DNA from: Rhodocollybia butyracea
Taxonomy: Eukaryota > Basidiomycota > Agaricomycetes > Agaricales > Omphalotaceae
Length of the DNA: 64,000 nt
NCBI GenBank assembly: GCA_015501585.1
Contig: JADNRY010000242.1
Location: forward strand, 1-64,000
Direction of reading: 5' to 3'
Below the pieces are notes generated by a model that was not told the DNA's origin, did no database searches, and saw only the letters and a list, made by a program, of their open reading frames with translations. Each line of letters begins with the position of its first letter. The first letter of the stretch is position 1. This document shows, in pieces, positions 34,756 to 51,116 of this stretch. The position numbers were made by a program, and so were the translations under genes.

Positions 34756-35062
34756 CTCAGCAGGAATAAACAGTACTTAAAAGCTTCAAAGAAAAGAAAC
34801 TGTGAAGATTGAAACAAATTATTGATCAAGGGTCAGCCGAATATGTTGGGGTCTTTCCGACTCTTCGGAAAGCACCAACTTGCCACCAAGGATCAGCGGA
34901 CAGCGACTGACTCAGAGGTTCCATGATATGGCTGCCTCAGAAGTGGAACGAGCATAGGCTATAAAACATTAAAAAAGCACTAGCCAGTATTGTCCGAATG
35001 TTAAGTACAGATGTACGAAAGATAGATTACAATGAGGGTCAAGAAGCGGGTAGTGAAAAGCC
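34756..35062. other. Intergenic, nothing recognised
   Basis: This contains the 3' flank of the gene ending at 35063 and the promoter side of the esterase copy. No coding frame is convincing. Confidence 0.4.
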
Positions 35063-37323
35063 TTAGAGGCGACGAGGAATTGAAGCCGCGCGACCAAATA
35101 CATCCAAGAAAGCCGAAGTATAGAAGTTTGCCATTGCGCGTTCGGCACGGTCAACTACGAGATTGAAATTATGAGCTTGGAAGTTCACCGGAAAGTTCTC
35201 AACCAACTCGGCTGGCCTATGACCCCTCCAAGTTGACATCACTTTATGCAACGCATGCAAAAAGGGTAGACGATCCTCTAATACCTTTTCCGCCAACCCT
35301 TCATTGCCCTTCAATTCCTCAACATTATCAGCAGACCCCACCCAGCAAGCATCAAGCATATCCCGACGACCTACTGAGGTTGCGTGACTGGTGTCAAGTT
35401 GACGATCAAGCGCGATCAATTCCTGGCGAAAATTGAGCTCATTGACCTCCCATAGAATCCGACGACAAATGGCAGCCTCTGGCAGCTCAGATCGAAATAG
35501 CTCCTTCCCTTGCCAGCACGTGAACTGAAATGCGATCACCTCCAATTTCAAACTGACTGAGCTCTGTTGCAGGGATCTCTCGACAACCTCCATCATTTGA
35601 ACATGATGTTTACCTCTTTTCGTCTCTCGTTCAGAACTATTTGGACTCCAGAAACCCGAGGTGATATCTGAAAGCGCATGCCATTCTTTGTAAGACAAAC
35701 AGAGACTGTCACAGGTCGGGCTGGCGAGAAGATAAAGAACAAGTTCACGGATCCTCAGCCACCCGTGATATAGAATACATCTTGTCGTGGCATTCTGAGG
35801 ACTGATGAAAAAACGAGGAGGTGGAAGATAATAGCCACCATTGATCTCGCTGCTTTTTGGAAGTGATTGATTATAGTTCGAGAGTAGTTTGAGAGCATTT
35901 TCCCATATAGGAATGGACAGTGGCATCAGGGGGCTTATCGGCTCAAGAAATGTGTTCACTCCTTGTTTTACAATAGGCTTAGGCTTGTTACGCTGTTGGG
36001 TAGAATCTGCAATTGATAAGTTTTCAGATACAAAGCATGATCAACACACACTCACAAGGCTGAGCACGATCCCTTTGTGTGTGGTTGGTGGAAGAAGAGT
36101 TCATGGGAAGCGTTGGAGAGGAGGGCAAAGCATTATTTGCATTCCGGAGCGACGCAAAGCTGCGGGGTTCTGGAGATCCAAAAAGGCTGGAATAGTTGAA
36201 TAACGAGCGGATGTAAGTCGCCATTGCCATGTAACGTTCTGGCTTTGCGGCGAGACCATCATATACAAGTCGACGTGGTGGGAACGCATCCCTACAGTCT
36301 ATAGTATGACCAGAAGGAAGTAAAAGCCGCTGCCGAACATCTTCACTTGTTATTGGTACCACTTTGTCAATTCGAGCTTCGGGTGTCTTGGAAACAGAGC
36401 GAACAAACCAAACCGGGATACCCGCATAAAAGAGAAGGTCGAGGTGATCCAAGTCCTCCGTGAAAGCTCCAATGATATCGGCTGGTTCATGAGTTCTTCT
36501 GCGAGCTTTGGCATCATTGATTCTTTCTTGCCATTCAGGGCCTAACCAATGATTGCGGGCGTTCAACTCGAGAATCTGTCGCTGCAGACATGCGACTCGG
36601 AGGAAAAGCTCTTCTCGAGAAGCTGGGAGATGTAAGCGATCCAGCAAGCGTTTGATCTGAGTCGACCCTAGAATAAGATACTCGTCACTCCGGGCGTGGG
36701 TGGAGGGCATATGGCTGAGAACGTTGGTTGCTAACGCCTCAAGTTCTGACCGAAAGGTCTGCGCAAGTGTACCCAATCCCAAACATATACCGCTAGAAGG
36801 TAGTTCGACGAAATGTCGATCAGTTGGGATCACCCAAGCACAGTGAAACTTGTGCTGGGGATCTGGCGACGGACTTTTGATAAGAGCTAGATGAGCAGTA
36901 TTTGACGAGAAGGGCTGCGGGTAAAGGAGAGGATCGTGACATCCAAAGTGATTATCACGCCTCATACGCACACGGCACGCGCCTAGCGGAGGGAGGTACA
37001 CAACATCTGTATTAGGCGATGACACTAGTATATTTTTAGGCAATATGTTTCCAACACGTCCATCCATGGACCGGAGCACTGTAGAAATGAGATGAACAAA
37101 GACTCGTGAGGAAAACGACGAACCTACCAGAAGTCTTAGCGTATTGGGTAAGAATACCTGGGCAAGCCTGAACGGCACTATAGGTCACTGGAGACAGTTG
37201 TTTAGCTGCCTTGACCGATGGTAAATCAATGTCATATTGGTCCTGGCGCTTTTCATCCTGACTATCCTTATCATGGCGGAGATTTGTCTTGGCCGCCATG
37301 TAGCTGTGAATTCCGCGAGGCAT
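35063..37323 (-). CDS. Uncharacterised 720-aa agaricomycete-type protein
   Basis: Three exons (37323-37128, 37078-36056, 36006-35063) join in frame into 720 aa. The start MPRGIHSYMAAK is the first ATG of the open frame. The N-terminal third is hydrophilic. A central block (residues about 200-330) includes REELFLRVACLQRQILELNA and EDLDHLDLLFYAGIPVWFVR. A C-terminal half rich in aromatic residues and leucine follows (ILYHGWLRIRELVLYLLAS). There is no signal peptide or clear membrane segment. From memory, proteins with the 'FYAGIPVWFVR' type of block are common and often multi-copy in agaricomycetes, but I know of no function. Both introns have GT-AG borders and the coding sequence is unbroken. 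Confidence 0.75.
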
Positions 37324-38092
37324 GGAGTTGTTGGGTTTGTACTTGTCGGACGGATAGTTAGAGAGACGTTGATTTTCGTGTGGATCGGGCGGTGGTAAAA
37401 AATTCGACTTGCGAAGACGTGAATACGATGTAAAACTTGAACAAAACTCAAGACTTACTAACTTGAAATTGGCTTAAGGTCCAAAATGTGAACGAAGGTA
37501 ACAAGTTTCTTACTACCGCTTGAAAGTCCTTGTCCCGAGTCAAAGGCACTCGGTATATTGATATAAAGATCAGATATACTTCCAATGTAGTCGCACAATG
37601 GCGAGCTGCAATGAAGCGGTATAAGACCGACTTGTCCCACGACTGTCGTTGGCGATGCAGATATCTTGGAGATTAGCCTAGCCGTCTTGTATAGTTAACG
37701 AAGCAAAGTGGTTTACTTGAGCTGGAGGAGAAAGTAAGACTAATATCACATGTCACTTGGTCGTTTTTCTCATGTGATCTTTGCAGCATCAGCTTCGAAC
37801 CCTTCTCTACCTTCAAGATCTCTTCCAAGTTCTAGTGCAGTACGGGCCTCTCCCCGCCCAATACCTAGACCTATGGTCAGGATCTTCAACTTTAACTTGA
37901 TCATGAGCAGGCGTACAGGTTATCGAAAAATATCTAATTTGTTCCGATCGAATCGACAGTGTTTTCTAATCGTGTTTTGCTGCCAGGATATTCAGCGTTC
38001 AACACTGGTTCAACACTGTTCAACTGCCTTGACTCGATTCAACTCAACTCCATTCAGAAATTTGTCAAGGGATACCACCAATTTGTAGATAC
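37324..38092 (-). other. Possible small gene, not resolved
   Basis: On the minus strand 37700-37461 reads TARLISKISASPTTVVGQVG and continues open to LDLKPISS and a stop at 37458-37460. A possible upstream exon (MIKLKLKILTIGLGIGRGE, near 37905) could be spliced to it. Borders are ambiguous and the family is not recognised. It would follow vps71 in the same direction. Confidence 0.3.
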
Positions 38093-38775
38093 TCAGACAA
38101 CTCGTCGTTCGCAGCGAGTTTCGAGATGAATCCCTTCGCAATTAAGATCGCAATAGGGCATAGCGCATTTGCGGCATTTATACCAACCCCAATATCCACA
38201 GACGGTGCACAACAGGCGAGAAGGGTATTTTGAAGGAGGAGTAGCTGCTGTGAGGTATGAAGGGACCGATGAAGGAAAAGAAGCGATACCCTAGGTAGAG
38301 CTTTTAAATTTAATTGCACAGGAGATGCTACAACTTACAGACTCATCAACCCAAGTGGCCAGGTTTTTACGATAGAGTAAAGCACCTCGAATGTTCATCG
38401 TTGATTTCTTCTTAGTTGCGGCAGGTGAACTGCCGGCAAGTTTGAGGTTTCGTTTATCAGAAATCAGTGTTTGCCTTGCTCGGCCTTTAGTGTATTTTAC
38501 TGCTGAGGCCTCGTCCTCATCGTCGTCTACATCGATAGATGTTAATTCGCTATGGTTGGATCTCTGAAGCTATATGAGTTCCATACCAGGGATGAAGATG
38601 AACAACGCACTTCAAGTTCGTCCAAGTGGTTTCTGGCTCGTTTTGCCAACAGTTCTGGAGCAAAAGTAGAAGATGAGGGGTCATTGACTTGTCTAGATAC
38701 TGTACTACGTTAATATAGTCGATTAACGCGTTTATACAAAAACTTACAGTGTTCTCTAGTTCTTTTCGGAGGCAT
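38093..38775 (-). CDS. vps71: HIT zinc-finger protein, SWR1 complex subunit Vps71/ZNHIT1
   Basis: Vps71 helps the nuclear SWR1 remodeller exchange H2A for H2A.Z. Four exons (38775-38748, 38699-38611, 38563-38339, 38290-38093) give 179 aa, starting MPPKRTREH. The middle is acidic (DVDDDEDEASA) then basic. The C-terminus is the HIT finger: LLCTVCGYWGWYKCRKCAMP, then YCDLNC, then HLETRC, ending ERRVV. Its cysteine and histidine spacing and extreme C-terminal position fit ZNHIT1 rather than other HIT-finger proteins. No single exon is long, so it is easily missed. It is head-to-head with the MYST acetyltransferase gene, 144 bp between ATGs. Confidence 0.88.
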
Positions 38776-38919
38776 GATGAAGGTTACTGATATCGGTTAT
38801 TCAGGCACAGCATCAAGCGTGTGAATTTCATCAAGCGCTTCAGAGCGACGTCGGCAACAGTGAACAAAACTTTTCCAGTTCCTTGTCCATTCAGCGGCCT
38901 TTTGCAGAGTTGCGCGTTA
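38776..38919. promoter_or_regulatory. Shared promoter, vps71 / MYST acetyltransferase
   Basis: The ATGs of two divergent chromatin genes are 144 bp apart, so both core promoters must overlap in or extend beyond this interval. I see no clear TATA box. Confidence 0.5.
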
Positions 38920-43097
<4,178 letters not shown>

Positions 43098-43509
43098 TTA
43101 ATTTTACTATACTTATGTACTTTTTTTTTTCGTATACTTAGGTGTTGTACATTTGTAGTTTTTGGTTTTCTGACCAGGTAAATATCAAACAGAAACGATT
43201 ATCCTGTACACACTGCAAGAGAGTTGGGACCAGGGAGGGGTCGGCACTTGAGTACTCGCGACGATTCAAGGAGTAACTTGGCTGAAAAAGTCGAAAAAAT
43301 CCAATATCTTTACAGTACCGGTTTGCTCGCAATTGAGCAGTCGTGAGTAGGCGTGAGTCACCAAGCAATTTGACTCTAAACGCGTGAACGAACCGGGTCA
43401 GTTTTTGCACAATTTTCCCAGGGCCGTTCTGCTATCTACGCTCGGGTCCGCAGTAGACTTGCAGCTTCCAAGATCTCATAAATGGTGGGCCAGCGAAGGT
43501 AATGGCTTC
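43098..43509. other. Intergenic
   Basis: This holds the 3' flank of the MYST gene, with a poly-T tract near 43122-43131, and the promoter side of the next gene. An upstream extension of the next gene's frame lacks an ATG before 43510. Confidence 0.5.
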
Positions 43510-45404
43510 ATGAACAAACAAAATGACGGAGAAAATAATTATCTATTCAGCGATTCAGTTATGCAATATGCACATTTAGGGCTCGGCGAACGGCGGGATG
43601 CGTTGGACAACGGTTCGGTAGGTCCAGCTCGTTCATTTACCCCTGGGTTTGTTTCAATTCACCACCATTGCAGAATTTCCAGTCTCATGTCCCGAGTTTG
43701 AACCAAGCATTGGGCCACACTCACGCGCATATTGGATCTACTTTTTCTCGAGGGCACGGTGATTATCGTATCTCGCCTTCTCCCCCTGTGCATCAACAGC
43801 AAAATGGCCAGGCTTCTCAGCAGATGTCATACGGGGTGCCTGCTACTAGCCAGTTAAAGCGCAAGAATCTCGTAGATGGCCTTTTGAGCCAGTCAAATAA
43901 TAAACGTCGCAAGGATTCTGAGGACACAGATCCCTTCGATGATCTCGGCGGTCAGGGCGCAAAACATTGGACCGATGAGGAAAAGTCCAAATTATTCAAA
44001 TGGTTAATGGGCCCTGGTCAGGATGAACACTGGAACTCTTTGAGGGCCACCAAGAATTCTTGTCTAAGAGAGGCAAGTATCCTATTTTGTACTCGCTCCA
44101 GTTGCTAACCTTCCATAGTGTGCAAATGAGGTCTTCGGTGGTAAAAAGACCTATCAGGCCTTGAAAGGTTGTTATGAGCGCAATTTCAACTTGTTCAAGC
44201 AGATATATACTTTCGAAACTTTTCATGGTGCAACCGGATCTTTAGAAATTAGCCCGAATATCAGTGAATCGGAAGCATTGCGGGAATATGAACGCAGGTT
44301 ATCAAGTGCACGGAAAGCAGCGTGTGATGTTGGAAACATCACCGCACGTACAATAGATCAGTGGCATAGAAATGGCTGGTACGCCCTGTTTTACAAGAGG
44401 TGAATTCCCAAGTTCTTTCTATCTCTTTCTTTTTCAACGCGCATTTAGATGGAATGGAGATCCTGCAACGACCCGCCCGGCCACAGCAAATTCCCGGATA
44501 ATACACGGTCGGGCGGATACAAGCGGTGGAGGTACCCACGACGATACAGACGATAATGACGACCACGCCCTAGACTTTTCCGAATCTCTCACTACGAATG
44601 ACCGGTCCATGTCTTTCATGAATCCTTCCGGTATGCATGCCCCACCCATATCCCCGCATACAAATGTACACTCCATGTCCACTCAACATGCGTCTCCAAC
44701 AATACAATCTACCACCGTCGACGCTTCCTCTTCCTTAGCAAATACCCTTCTTGGCTCGTCGAATTCATCCTCGCTGTTAACTTCTGCATTGAATCCTGCC
44801 GCAATACATTCCTCACTTCACACCGCTTCTCCCTCATTCTCAAATACATCGACGCTTTCCTCTTCCAATACTACATCATCTTCACTTGCTAACCCGCCTT
44901 CCTCGTCCTCTGGTTCGCCATCTGTCTCGGATCAGACGGTCGTAAACCTCTCCATCACCCAAAGCATGGTCGCATCATACCTACAATACCTTCAGGTCCA
45001 AACGCAGGCCAGCAAAATGAAGCTTGAATACATGCGGAAGCGCGAAGAACGCGAGGAGAGGGAAAGTCAGCAACGGAGAGAGCTCGAGAAACTCAAAATC
45101 GATAGGGAAAGGGCGGAGTTTGACCACAAGCAGAATTCGGCCAGTATGAAGCAGAAGGCTGATAGAGCTATAGTGAGTTTTTCTATCTTATTTTATCTTT
45201 GTTCGTTTAGGGAGTTGTGCGGCGGCGGATATATCGTCACGATCCAGGTGCATACAACCTGTGACGAAATTTTCGTTCTGGCCTTCCACAATCTCCCTAC
45301 CAGTTGACAGGATTTACTAGGAACTATTGGGAAACCCTGCGGTCGACGCGTCTACAAAACAAACAGCCTCAGATTTTTTGAAAAGGTTGTTTGCGTCAGA
45401 TTAA
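43510..45404 (+). CDS. SANT/Myb-like nuclear protein with C-terminal coiled coil
   Basis: Five exons (43510-43617, 43674-44072, 44119-44399, 44449-45172, 45321-45404) give 531 aa. After a Gln-rich start, residues about 115-260 form the conserved part: GAKHWTDEEKSKLFKWLMGP, then HWNSLRATKNSCLRE, CANEVFGGKKTYQALKGCYE and IDQWHRNGWYALFYKR. The spacing of tryptophans resembles Myb/SANT-like DNA-binding domains. A long Ser/Thr-rich linker follows, then a charged coiled coil (EYMRKREEREERESQQRREL) and the end DFLKRLFASD. Intron 2 starts with GC (GAG then GCAAGT). A role in transcription is inferred only from domain type. The start ATG at 43510 is the first in frame. Confidence 0.8.
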
Positions 45405-45417
45405 TACACTATTCAGC

Positions 45418-45490
45418 TCCCTCCCCTCCCACATCCTCCTCCTTCCACCCTCTCACATCCTCCTCCTTCCCCTCTCTCACATCTTTTTCC
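45418..45490. repeat. Pyrimidine-rich short tandem repeat
   Basis: There are about 2.5 copies of a roughly 24-nt unit of the type CCCTCTCACATCCTCCTCCTT, directly downstream of the SANT-like gene and within its likely 3' untranslated region. Confidence 0.7.
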
Positions 45491-48275
45491 TTCGTTTTGT
45501 TCATCGCATCTCTGCCTGGCTCTTATATCATCGTTTATCGTATTGTTGTCCCTTGGAACTCTCTTGCTTTCGGCCGCTCTGCATGATATCCCGAATCCTC
45601 GATTCAATTCTGTATCCTCACTCATATGTCACTACTTGGCATCATTTACATTCGATTTAGTACACATAATTCCACTTTGCATACCATTGACTCTAGTATA
45701 TCCATGTATCTATCTATATTGAGGACTGCATTACTCGTTTGTTCGTCTCCCACGTTTGTCCCACATTTGTACTTCCTTGTCAGTCCTTCCTTCTAGGTCT
45801 CAACATCGACTTGGCTGAAGAAGCCTCTCGGCAATTCAACCGCTTCGAGAGTCGAGGCCTCGAAATCAAGCGAACTGGTTGGTTTTGATCAGTTGCCATT
45901 TGAGCGCTTAATTGACAAATGAAGAGAATTCCGAGACAGGTTCCGGGTATCGGAGACGTTGAATTGAGTGTATGTAGGGTGCGTACATGGTAGAAACTCT
46001 CCTGTATCCCACTCTTCCTCTTCAATGCGTACTACGTGTCGTCACCTCCTAGCACTACGATCGTAACAAAGTCGAGAAGAATTTTAACTACTCCAGAGTA
46101 GGTAGTACGTACTGGAAACGCAGTGCCTTAAGCTTTTAAGGCTTATAGTCTATTTGTTACGCAAACCAAATTTTTGGCACTTGAACAGGGTTGAATAAAT
46201 ACTTCATTCTTCAACGCCAACTGAATTAATGGGGAATTCAACTAGTACCGCAAAGGCTCTTTCTTTATGCCGCAATCCTTGGCTGTGAAGCCCTGTACAC
46301 GAGTCACTCTCCCTACTGCATTAGCATTCAGGTTATAGAAGTTTTTTTCTGTGACTTCTTGCACCGGGCGTTGGCGGATGGACAGAGGATGGTTGTTGTA
46401 TTTCCATGCGTCGGTTTCTCCAGCTTTTTCCCTGATATCTCTTCATTGTTTATGATCCAGTCCCGACCAAGCTACTTATTTTAGAAGAGTTTGAAAGCTG
46501 GTTAGTGGGGAGAGGAAGGCGAGGTCAAAACCCAATGGAGACCGGGAAGGCAAATAGCCAACAGGGGCGAGTACTCGTTTCTCTTCGAACGAGGCTTGTC
46601 TCTAACCTTTTGAAGCGTCTTCGCAATAGCAATAGCAAATTTTGCGATTTTTTCCGAACCACTACCCATGCAAGCCACCCATACTACGCCTCGTAGATGG
46701 AACTTTGGCCTTCACTTCCTTATAAGTACTCAACAAAGGAAAGTCTAATGATCATGGAACATTGTTACAGAATATCTCATCATGTTTACTCTCGCCCAGA
46801 GAATGCAGAATTGGACTTGGGCCTGGGCAATTGGCCATCCTAGCTTCATTCCAGCAAATATCTCCCTGAGATAACTGTTGAAATTTTTGTACTAATGGCA
46901 TTTGAAAAGCCCTTCGGCCAAAGGGCGCATCACTTCCAGTAACGGAAAGGGAGCTGGAAGTGAAGGACAGAGCGATTGTAGTGGTATAAACTAAATTTAC
47001 TATCATAGTGTAGACTCGCATTTTGTAGAGGGAGTTCTTGAAATAAATTGCTACTGTAAATCTCCAGCGGCCGTTATGCGACTCATATGGCTTCCCCTGA
47101 ACCTGACGGTTAGTCCGGTGCATCTGTACCCCGCACCGACACGTTATAGTGACTGGGCTGCGGGTATTTTGATATTAATCGTCCAACCCATTATTCTTTT
47201 ACTCGTTTTTGAAAGAGGGTTGTCTTCAGTAGCAGGTCACATCAATAAGCACAAGGGACCCCTTGTGTGATTGTGCCTCTTGACTGCGCCAACGAGCTCA
47301 GTAAATAATTCTGCGTGATCCACAGCCGGGGACAAGCAACCTGACCTACGATGAGAAATTCGGAAAGGCTTTTGCGGACTCGTCGAACGGAATCTGGGAT
47401 ATCAATACGAGAATTCTTGGATGTTTGGGACTTAATACTTAATGCGCCCTCAAAGAAGCCGTTCAAGTTAAAACGACCTAAGAAAATAGGTGGTATCTAA
47501 ACCCGAGCGTTGGGCTTGCATAGCGTTATTCTCTAACCCGGTTGTTTCGGAGCCAAATTGTTGTACGGGATGAAAGGTATCAGTGGATGCCAGTCGTTAA
47601 CACGCTCATGGTAAAAGCTGCTCACCCGCAAGCCCCGGGATATGACAATAACACAAATCTACAGTGGGGAACTGGCAATCTCACCGCAAAGAGGGAATCA
47701 GTTGATGGCACAGTGGTACATTGGGGTGCCCAGAGATTCAGATGGGACTCCAAACAGAGATCTGATATGCACTATTAGATTTGGAAGTGACCCCTTCCAA
47801 AGAATACCATATGCATCTCATGTGGATAAAAAATGCCGACTTCGACATTGCACTGATTAGGCAAAGACCACCGGACCAAAAAGAATCTTTGTAGAAATAA
47901 GCGAGTTTCCGCCGTCCTCGATGGAGCCGTTCCTCGAGTATCCGCATTTGGCACAGATGTCTGATCCCCCCAAAATTTCCGACTTCCTAAAGCATCTCAC
48001 ACTCGGCGAACTATCGGTGCGCATTTAGGAAGCCGGTGCTTGAAGATCTGCATTTTTCCCACTGCATTTGCGACCGAGGTTATCGAGCTAGGTATCTTCG
48101 GAACTCTAAAGCACTGACTAAGCCACTTTATATGCTTGTTGTAAGCCAAACACACATAATTGATAGGAGAAATAGATAGATTATCGGTGGGTCAAGTATA
48201 TGGGCTTACATGCCTGATTTACACGACCAGAAAGATCTCCCGATATGGGCGTATCATGCCAGTTACAGCCTACGC
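45491..48275. other. Gene-poor stretch
   Basis: There are about 2.8 kb with no family motif. Short frames near 47540-47780 (+) and 46500-46700 (+) have no supporting features. One possible small secreted protein is listed separately. Confidence 0.35.
46752..47021 (-). CDS. Possible small secreted protein (weak)
   Basis: An open frame of 89 aa from MRVYTMIVNLVYTTTIALS has a hydrophobic N-terminus like a signal peptide, and a cysteine-containing tail (DICWNEARMANCPGP, then IFCNNVP). Fungi encode many such proteins, but nothing else supports expression and a longer in-frame ATG exists at 47123. Confidence 0.22.
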   Translation of the reverse strand: MRVYTMIVNLVYTTTIALSFTSSSLSVTGSDAPFGRRAFQMPLVQKFQQLSQGDICWNEARMANCPGPSPILHSLGESKHDEIFCNNVP

Positions 48276-49415
48276 TCACTTTTTTCCTTTCCGTCTTTTG
48301 CCTTCGGTCCCGCTAGTCTCACCTCCACTTAACTCATCACCACTGCTGACTACGCCACTCTTTTTCCTGCTTTTGAGATGATGGGAGGGGATCCATTCCT
48401 CCTGGTATCCACCTGCACCAGTTGCAGTAACAGTTCCGACAGGGCCGCTGACTGCAGCCTTTCGTGGCCTTTTCGATTGAGGAACAAAAGACAAGTAGGC
48501 GATGTATCCAAGACCGGCAAAGATACCAGAGACAACAAAGTAGGTGGAAAGTCTGTATGACAGTCAGTACTGCGATAGCATGCTTGTGGGCAGTGAACTT
48601 ACAGTTTGAAATCAAACCAGGACCCCTCAGGCTCGACTATCGTCACAATAGAGTCGTAGACGAAAACCTGGTGTTTCACACCCTGGTACGTTCAAGTTGG
48701 TTAGATCGGTAATGAATGAATGGAACAACATACCTCGTCCAGATGCTCAAGCCAAATCACGAGGCGGAGGTCTCCAGGCTGCATAGTCGCCAATTAAACA
48801 TATACACTTTGACAAGGTCTCAAAAAAAATACACACCCTGAATCTAAACACACATTAAACATGGTCGTGTGATAAAACAAAGCTCACTTACTCGCTATAG
48901 AACGAATACGGGATCTGCAATTTGGCTCCCTCGATCAACTCAACACCATAAGCAAGCGCACTCAACTACAAAAATATGGCGAATTAACAGGCAGGATAAT
49001 TAGATGTATTGTGAACCACCTACGTTCTTGACTAGTATATCTGTTTCGGGCCTATAGACAGCTCCAGCTATGTTCAAAAGAGTAGTGTTGCGCTCCAGCC
49101 TATTTTCTAAGATAACACCAATGGTGTTCCTTTCACCATTGACGACATCTGGATGAGTGTCAACAGAACGTTTATTAGAATAGATGCAGTAGCGTACGTC
49201 CAAAAGGATTAGTTTCCGGCCAAGCTGCTGTCGCAAAAAACTGAGGTTCGATAGGTCCAGTGTCTTCAGCTTCTACGACAACTGCAATGGGGCATGAGCA
49301 CATATGTGATGTTTTGGGAGAAAATGTCCGAACTTTGCTCGTCATCAACTTCGTCTTTCGCGAAAGCCAAGGAGGTTACAGACAGAGCTGCAGCGAGCAG
49401 AGTGAAGAAGCGCAT
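48276..49415 (-). CDS. Translocon-associated protein alpha (TRAP-alpha / Irc22-like)
   Basis: This single-pass ER membrane protein is associated with the Sec61 translocon. Eight exons (49415-49334, 49281-49198, 49148-49024, 48965-48892, 48843-48837, 48778-48734, 48682-48603, 48552-48276) give 257 aa. The signal peptide MRFFTLLAAALSVTSLAFAK is followed by an acidic stretch and the lumenal domain (TAAWPETNPFG, then NGERNTIGVILENR, then LLNIAGAVYRPETDILVKN). The membrane helix is TYFVVSGIFAGLGYIAYLSF near residue 180, and the cytosolic tail ends GKRRKGKK. Exon 5 is a 7-nt microexon (ATTCAGG), required to keep frame between YSE and RPGDLRL. The assignment rests on this architecture and on similarity to fungal Irc22/TRAP-alpha. 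Confidence 0.8.
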
Positions 49416-49700
49416 CCAAAAACCAGAAATAAGCCGATAGGTAGCGTTTATGAATCAGGAGAGAGAAAAAGGTGAAGTATGCCACGTCGTGCCTAATCAC
49501 GTGGTCCTGAGTCTCACTTGACAAAAGATACACTACTATAGCTGGAAGTTCTTTCCACTTGTAGAACAACTGGATAGCATTTACGTTTCCTGCCGATATA
49601 ATTAATGTATGCGTATCTTAGCAAACGAGCGAAGGCAATTATTTCCCGCAAACCAGCTGAATTACATACAGTATACAACATTTGGGCCAAGTTTCTCAGA

Positions 49701-51045
49701 TCATGCTAGCACTTTCTTCCTCAAAAGATCGCGAGCAACTTCTTCCGATTCCGGGGCCATATCCGGTAGCCAGAATGCCTATCGAAAGAAAAAGTCAAGA
49801 TACGAAATCATCAACCAGTGATAAAGCATTTACCAGTTCTGCTCCAGCCGAAGCCAACATCCCATAACGAGGATTGAATTTGACACATCTTGAGATTCCA
49901 GGATGACCGTCAAGCTGAACCAAGGGATGTATCTGTCGCGGAGTAGCTTTCAGGTTCACAGGTCCGGTTGGAACCTGTAAATCCTGAACGTCCCAAGCAA
50001 GTATCTTGCCATCCAAGCTGCCGCCGACAATGAATTTACTATCAGGAGTCCAAGAGACCTCCTCGCCACTGCATCCCTTGTCAGGCTGGATCGTAAGTGG
50101 AGCTGCGACAGACCGTCGTTCAAGCCCAATGTGCCCTTCTAGCTTTGCAACTAAATGACCATTGAAGGCATCCAAGATATAATGCGCGTCTCCAGAGCAT
50201 CCGACGAGAAGGTATTTTCCACTGGAGGAGAACGAGAGCGAGGTTACGTATATCGGTCGGGGTGGGTAGCTGATGAGGGTTAATGTAGGGTCTTCGAGGG
50301 TGATAACGAGGAAAGGTGCCTTGTCATAGTTGGCCGAATCGTAAAGGAGTATTCGAGAGTAGTGGTTGACAGCGACAGCAAAGACTAAACCGGTAGCGTC
50401 GTAGGCGATGACGGGAGGCGCAGGAAGTGTAAGCAAGCCGCGACATGTTGGTGCTCGTAGATCCCATAGCCTCACGGTTTTATCCAGAGAGCCAGACATG
50501 AAACCGTCATCCACAGGTGATACTTCAAGTGATATTACGCGTCCTTTATGGCCCTTGAAATACGAAAGATACTTGTTGTCGTGCAACGAATGGTAGCGTA
50601 TTCCATCGTCCTCTTTCGTCGAGGCGTGAATTATCGCCGTGCTTTTATGGGTGAAACGAGGTAGATCTATGCCGTATTTTTTAGACTGCAATGTCTTCAG
50701 ATGTCTACAAATCCACGAAACGGTATCAGTAGAGCGTGAAAGAATATTATGATGAGAGAACTCGCTTGCCAGATTTACAGTTATAAAGTCTAAACGTCTC
50801 GTCTTCTGCTGCAGTTAGCAGCTGATCTCCTCTATCATCGAAGCATATTCCTGTAATATGCCGAGGGCCCAAAGAGGGCCGTCCAGGAGATACTGATGGA
50901 TTGTCAACGGCCGTTTTGAATATTCTTGATGTTTTCAATTTGAGCTGAAAACTTGTCAGATTCAATATCGACTTGCCATTTTTTCATTCACCATTAATCC
51001 ATTGTTGAGAGAAAGCTGAGCCGGAGGAGCGTTAGGCGGGGCCAT
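49701..51045 (-). CDS. swd2: WD40 protein Swd2 (COMPASS / cleavage-polyadenylation factor)
   Basis: Swd2 is a WD40 scaffold of the Set1/COMPASS H3K4 methyltransferase and, in yeast, of the 3'-end processing factor. Exons 51045-50977, 50944-50766, 50704-49834 and 49778-49701 give 398 aa. The start MAPPNAPPAQLSLNNGLMVN leads into repeats including ITGICFDDRGDQLLTAAEDE, then FMSGSLDKTVRLWDLRAP, YVTSLSFSSSGKYLLVG and SKFIVGGSLDGKILAWDVQD, ending PESEEVARDLLRKKVLA. The conserved patch KKYGIDLPRFTHKSTAIIHAS is typical of Swd2. Introns 1 and 2 begin with GC; intron 1 would be only 32 nt, so its borders are the least certain part. It is divergent from rpb5. Confidence 0.87.
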
Positions 51046-51116
51046 AGAGAGTTGATGGCCGTACGCGTCCAAGTCAAATTTGTCAGGTGCTTTTTTCAAC
51101 TTTGCTCTGATTCACC
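51046..51116. promoter_or_regulatory. 71-bp bidirectional promoter swd2 / rpb5
   Basis: Only 71 bp separate the two divergent ATGs, so promoters and 5' leaders must overlap. No TATA box is visible. Confidence 0.6.

Noticed and set aside
45418..45490. CRISPR-like array
   Set aside because: Short pyrimidine-rich tandem repeat in a eukaryotic 3' region, with no spacers.
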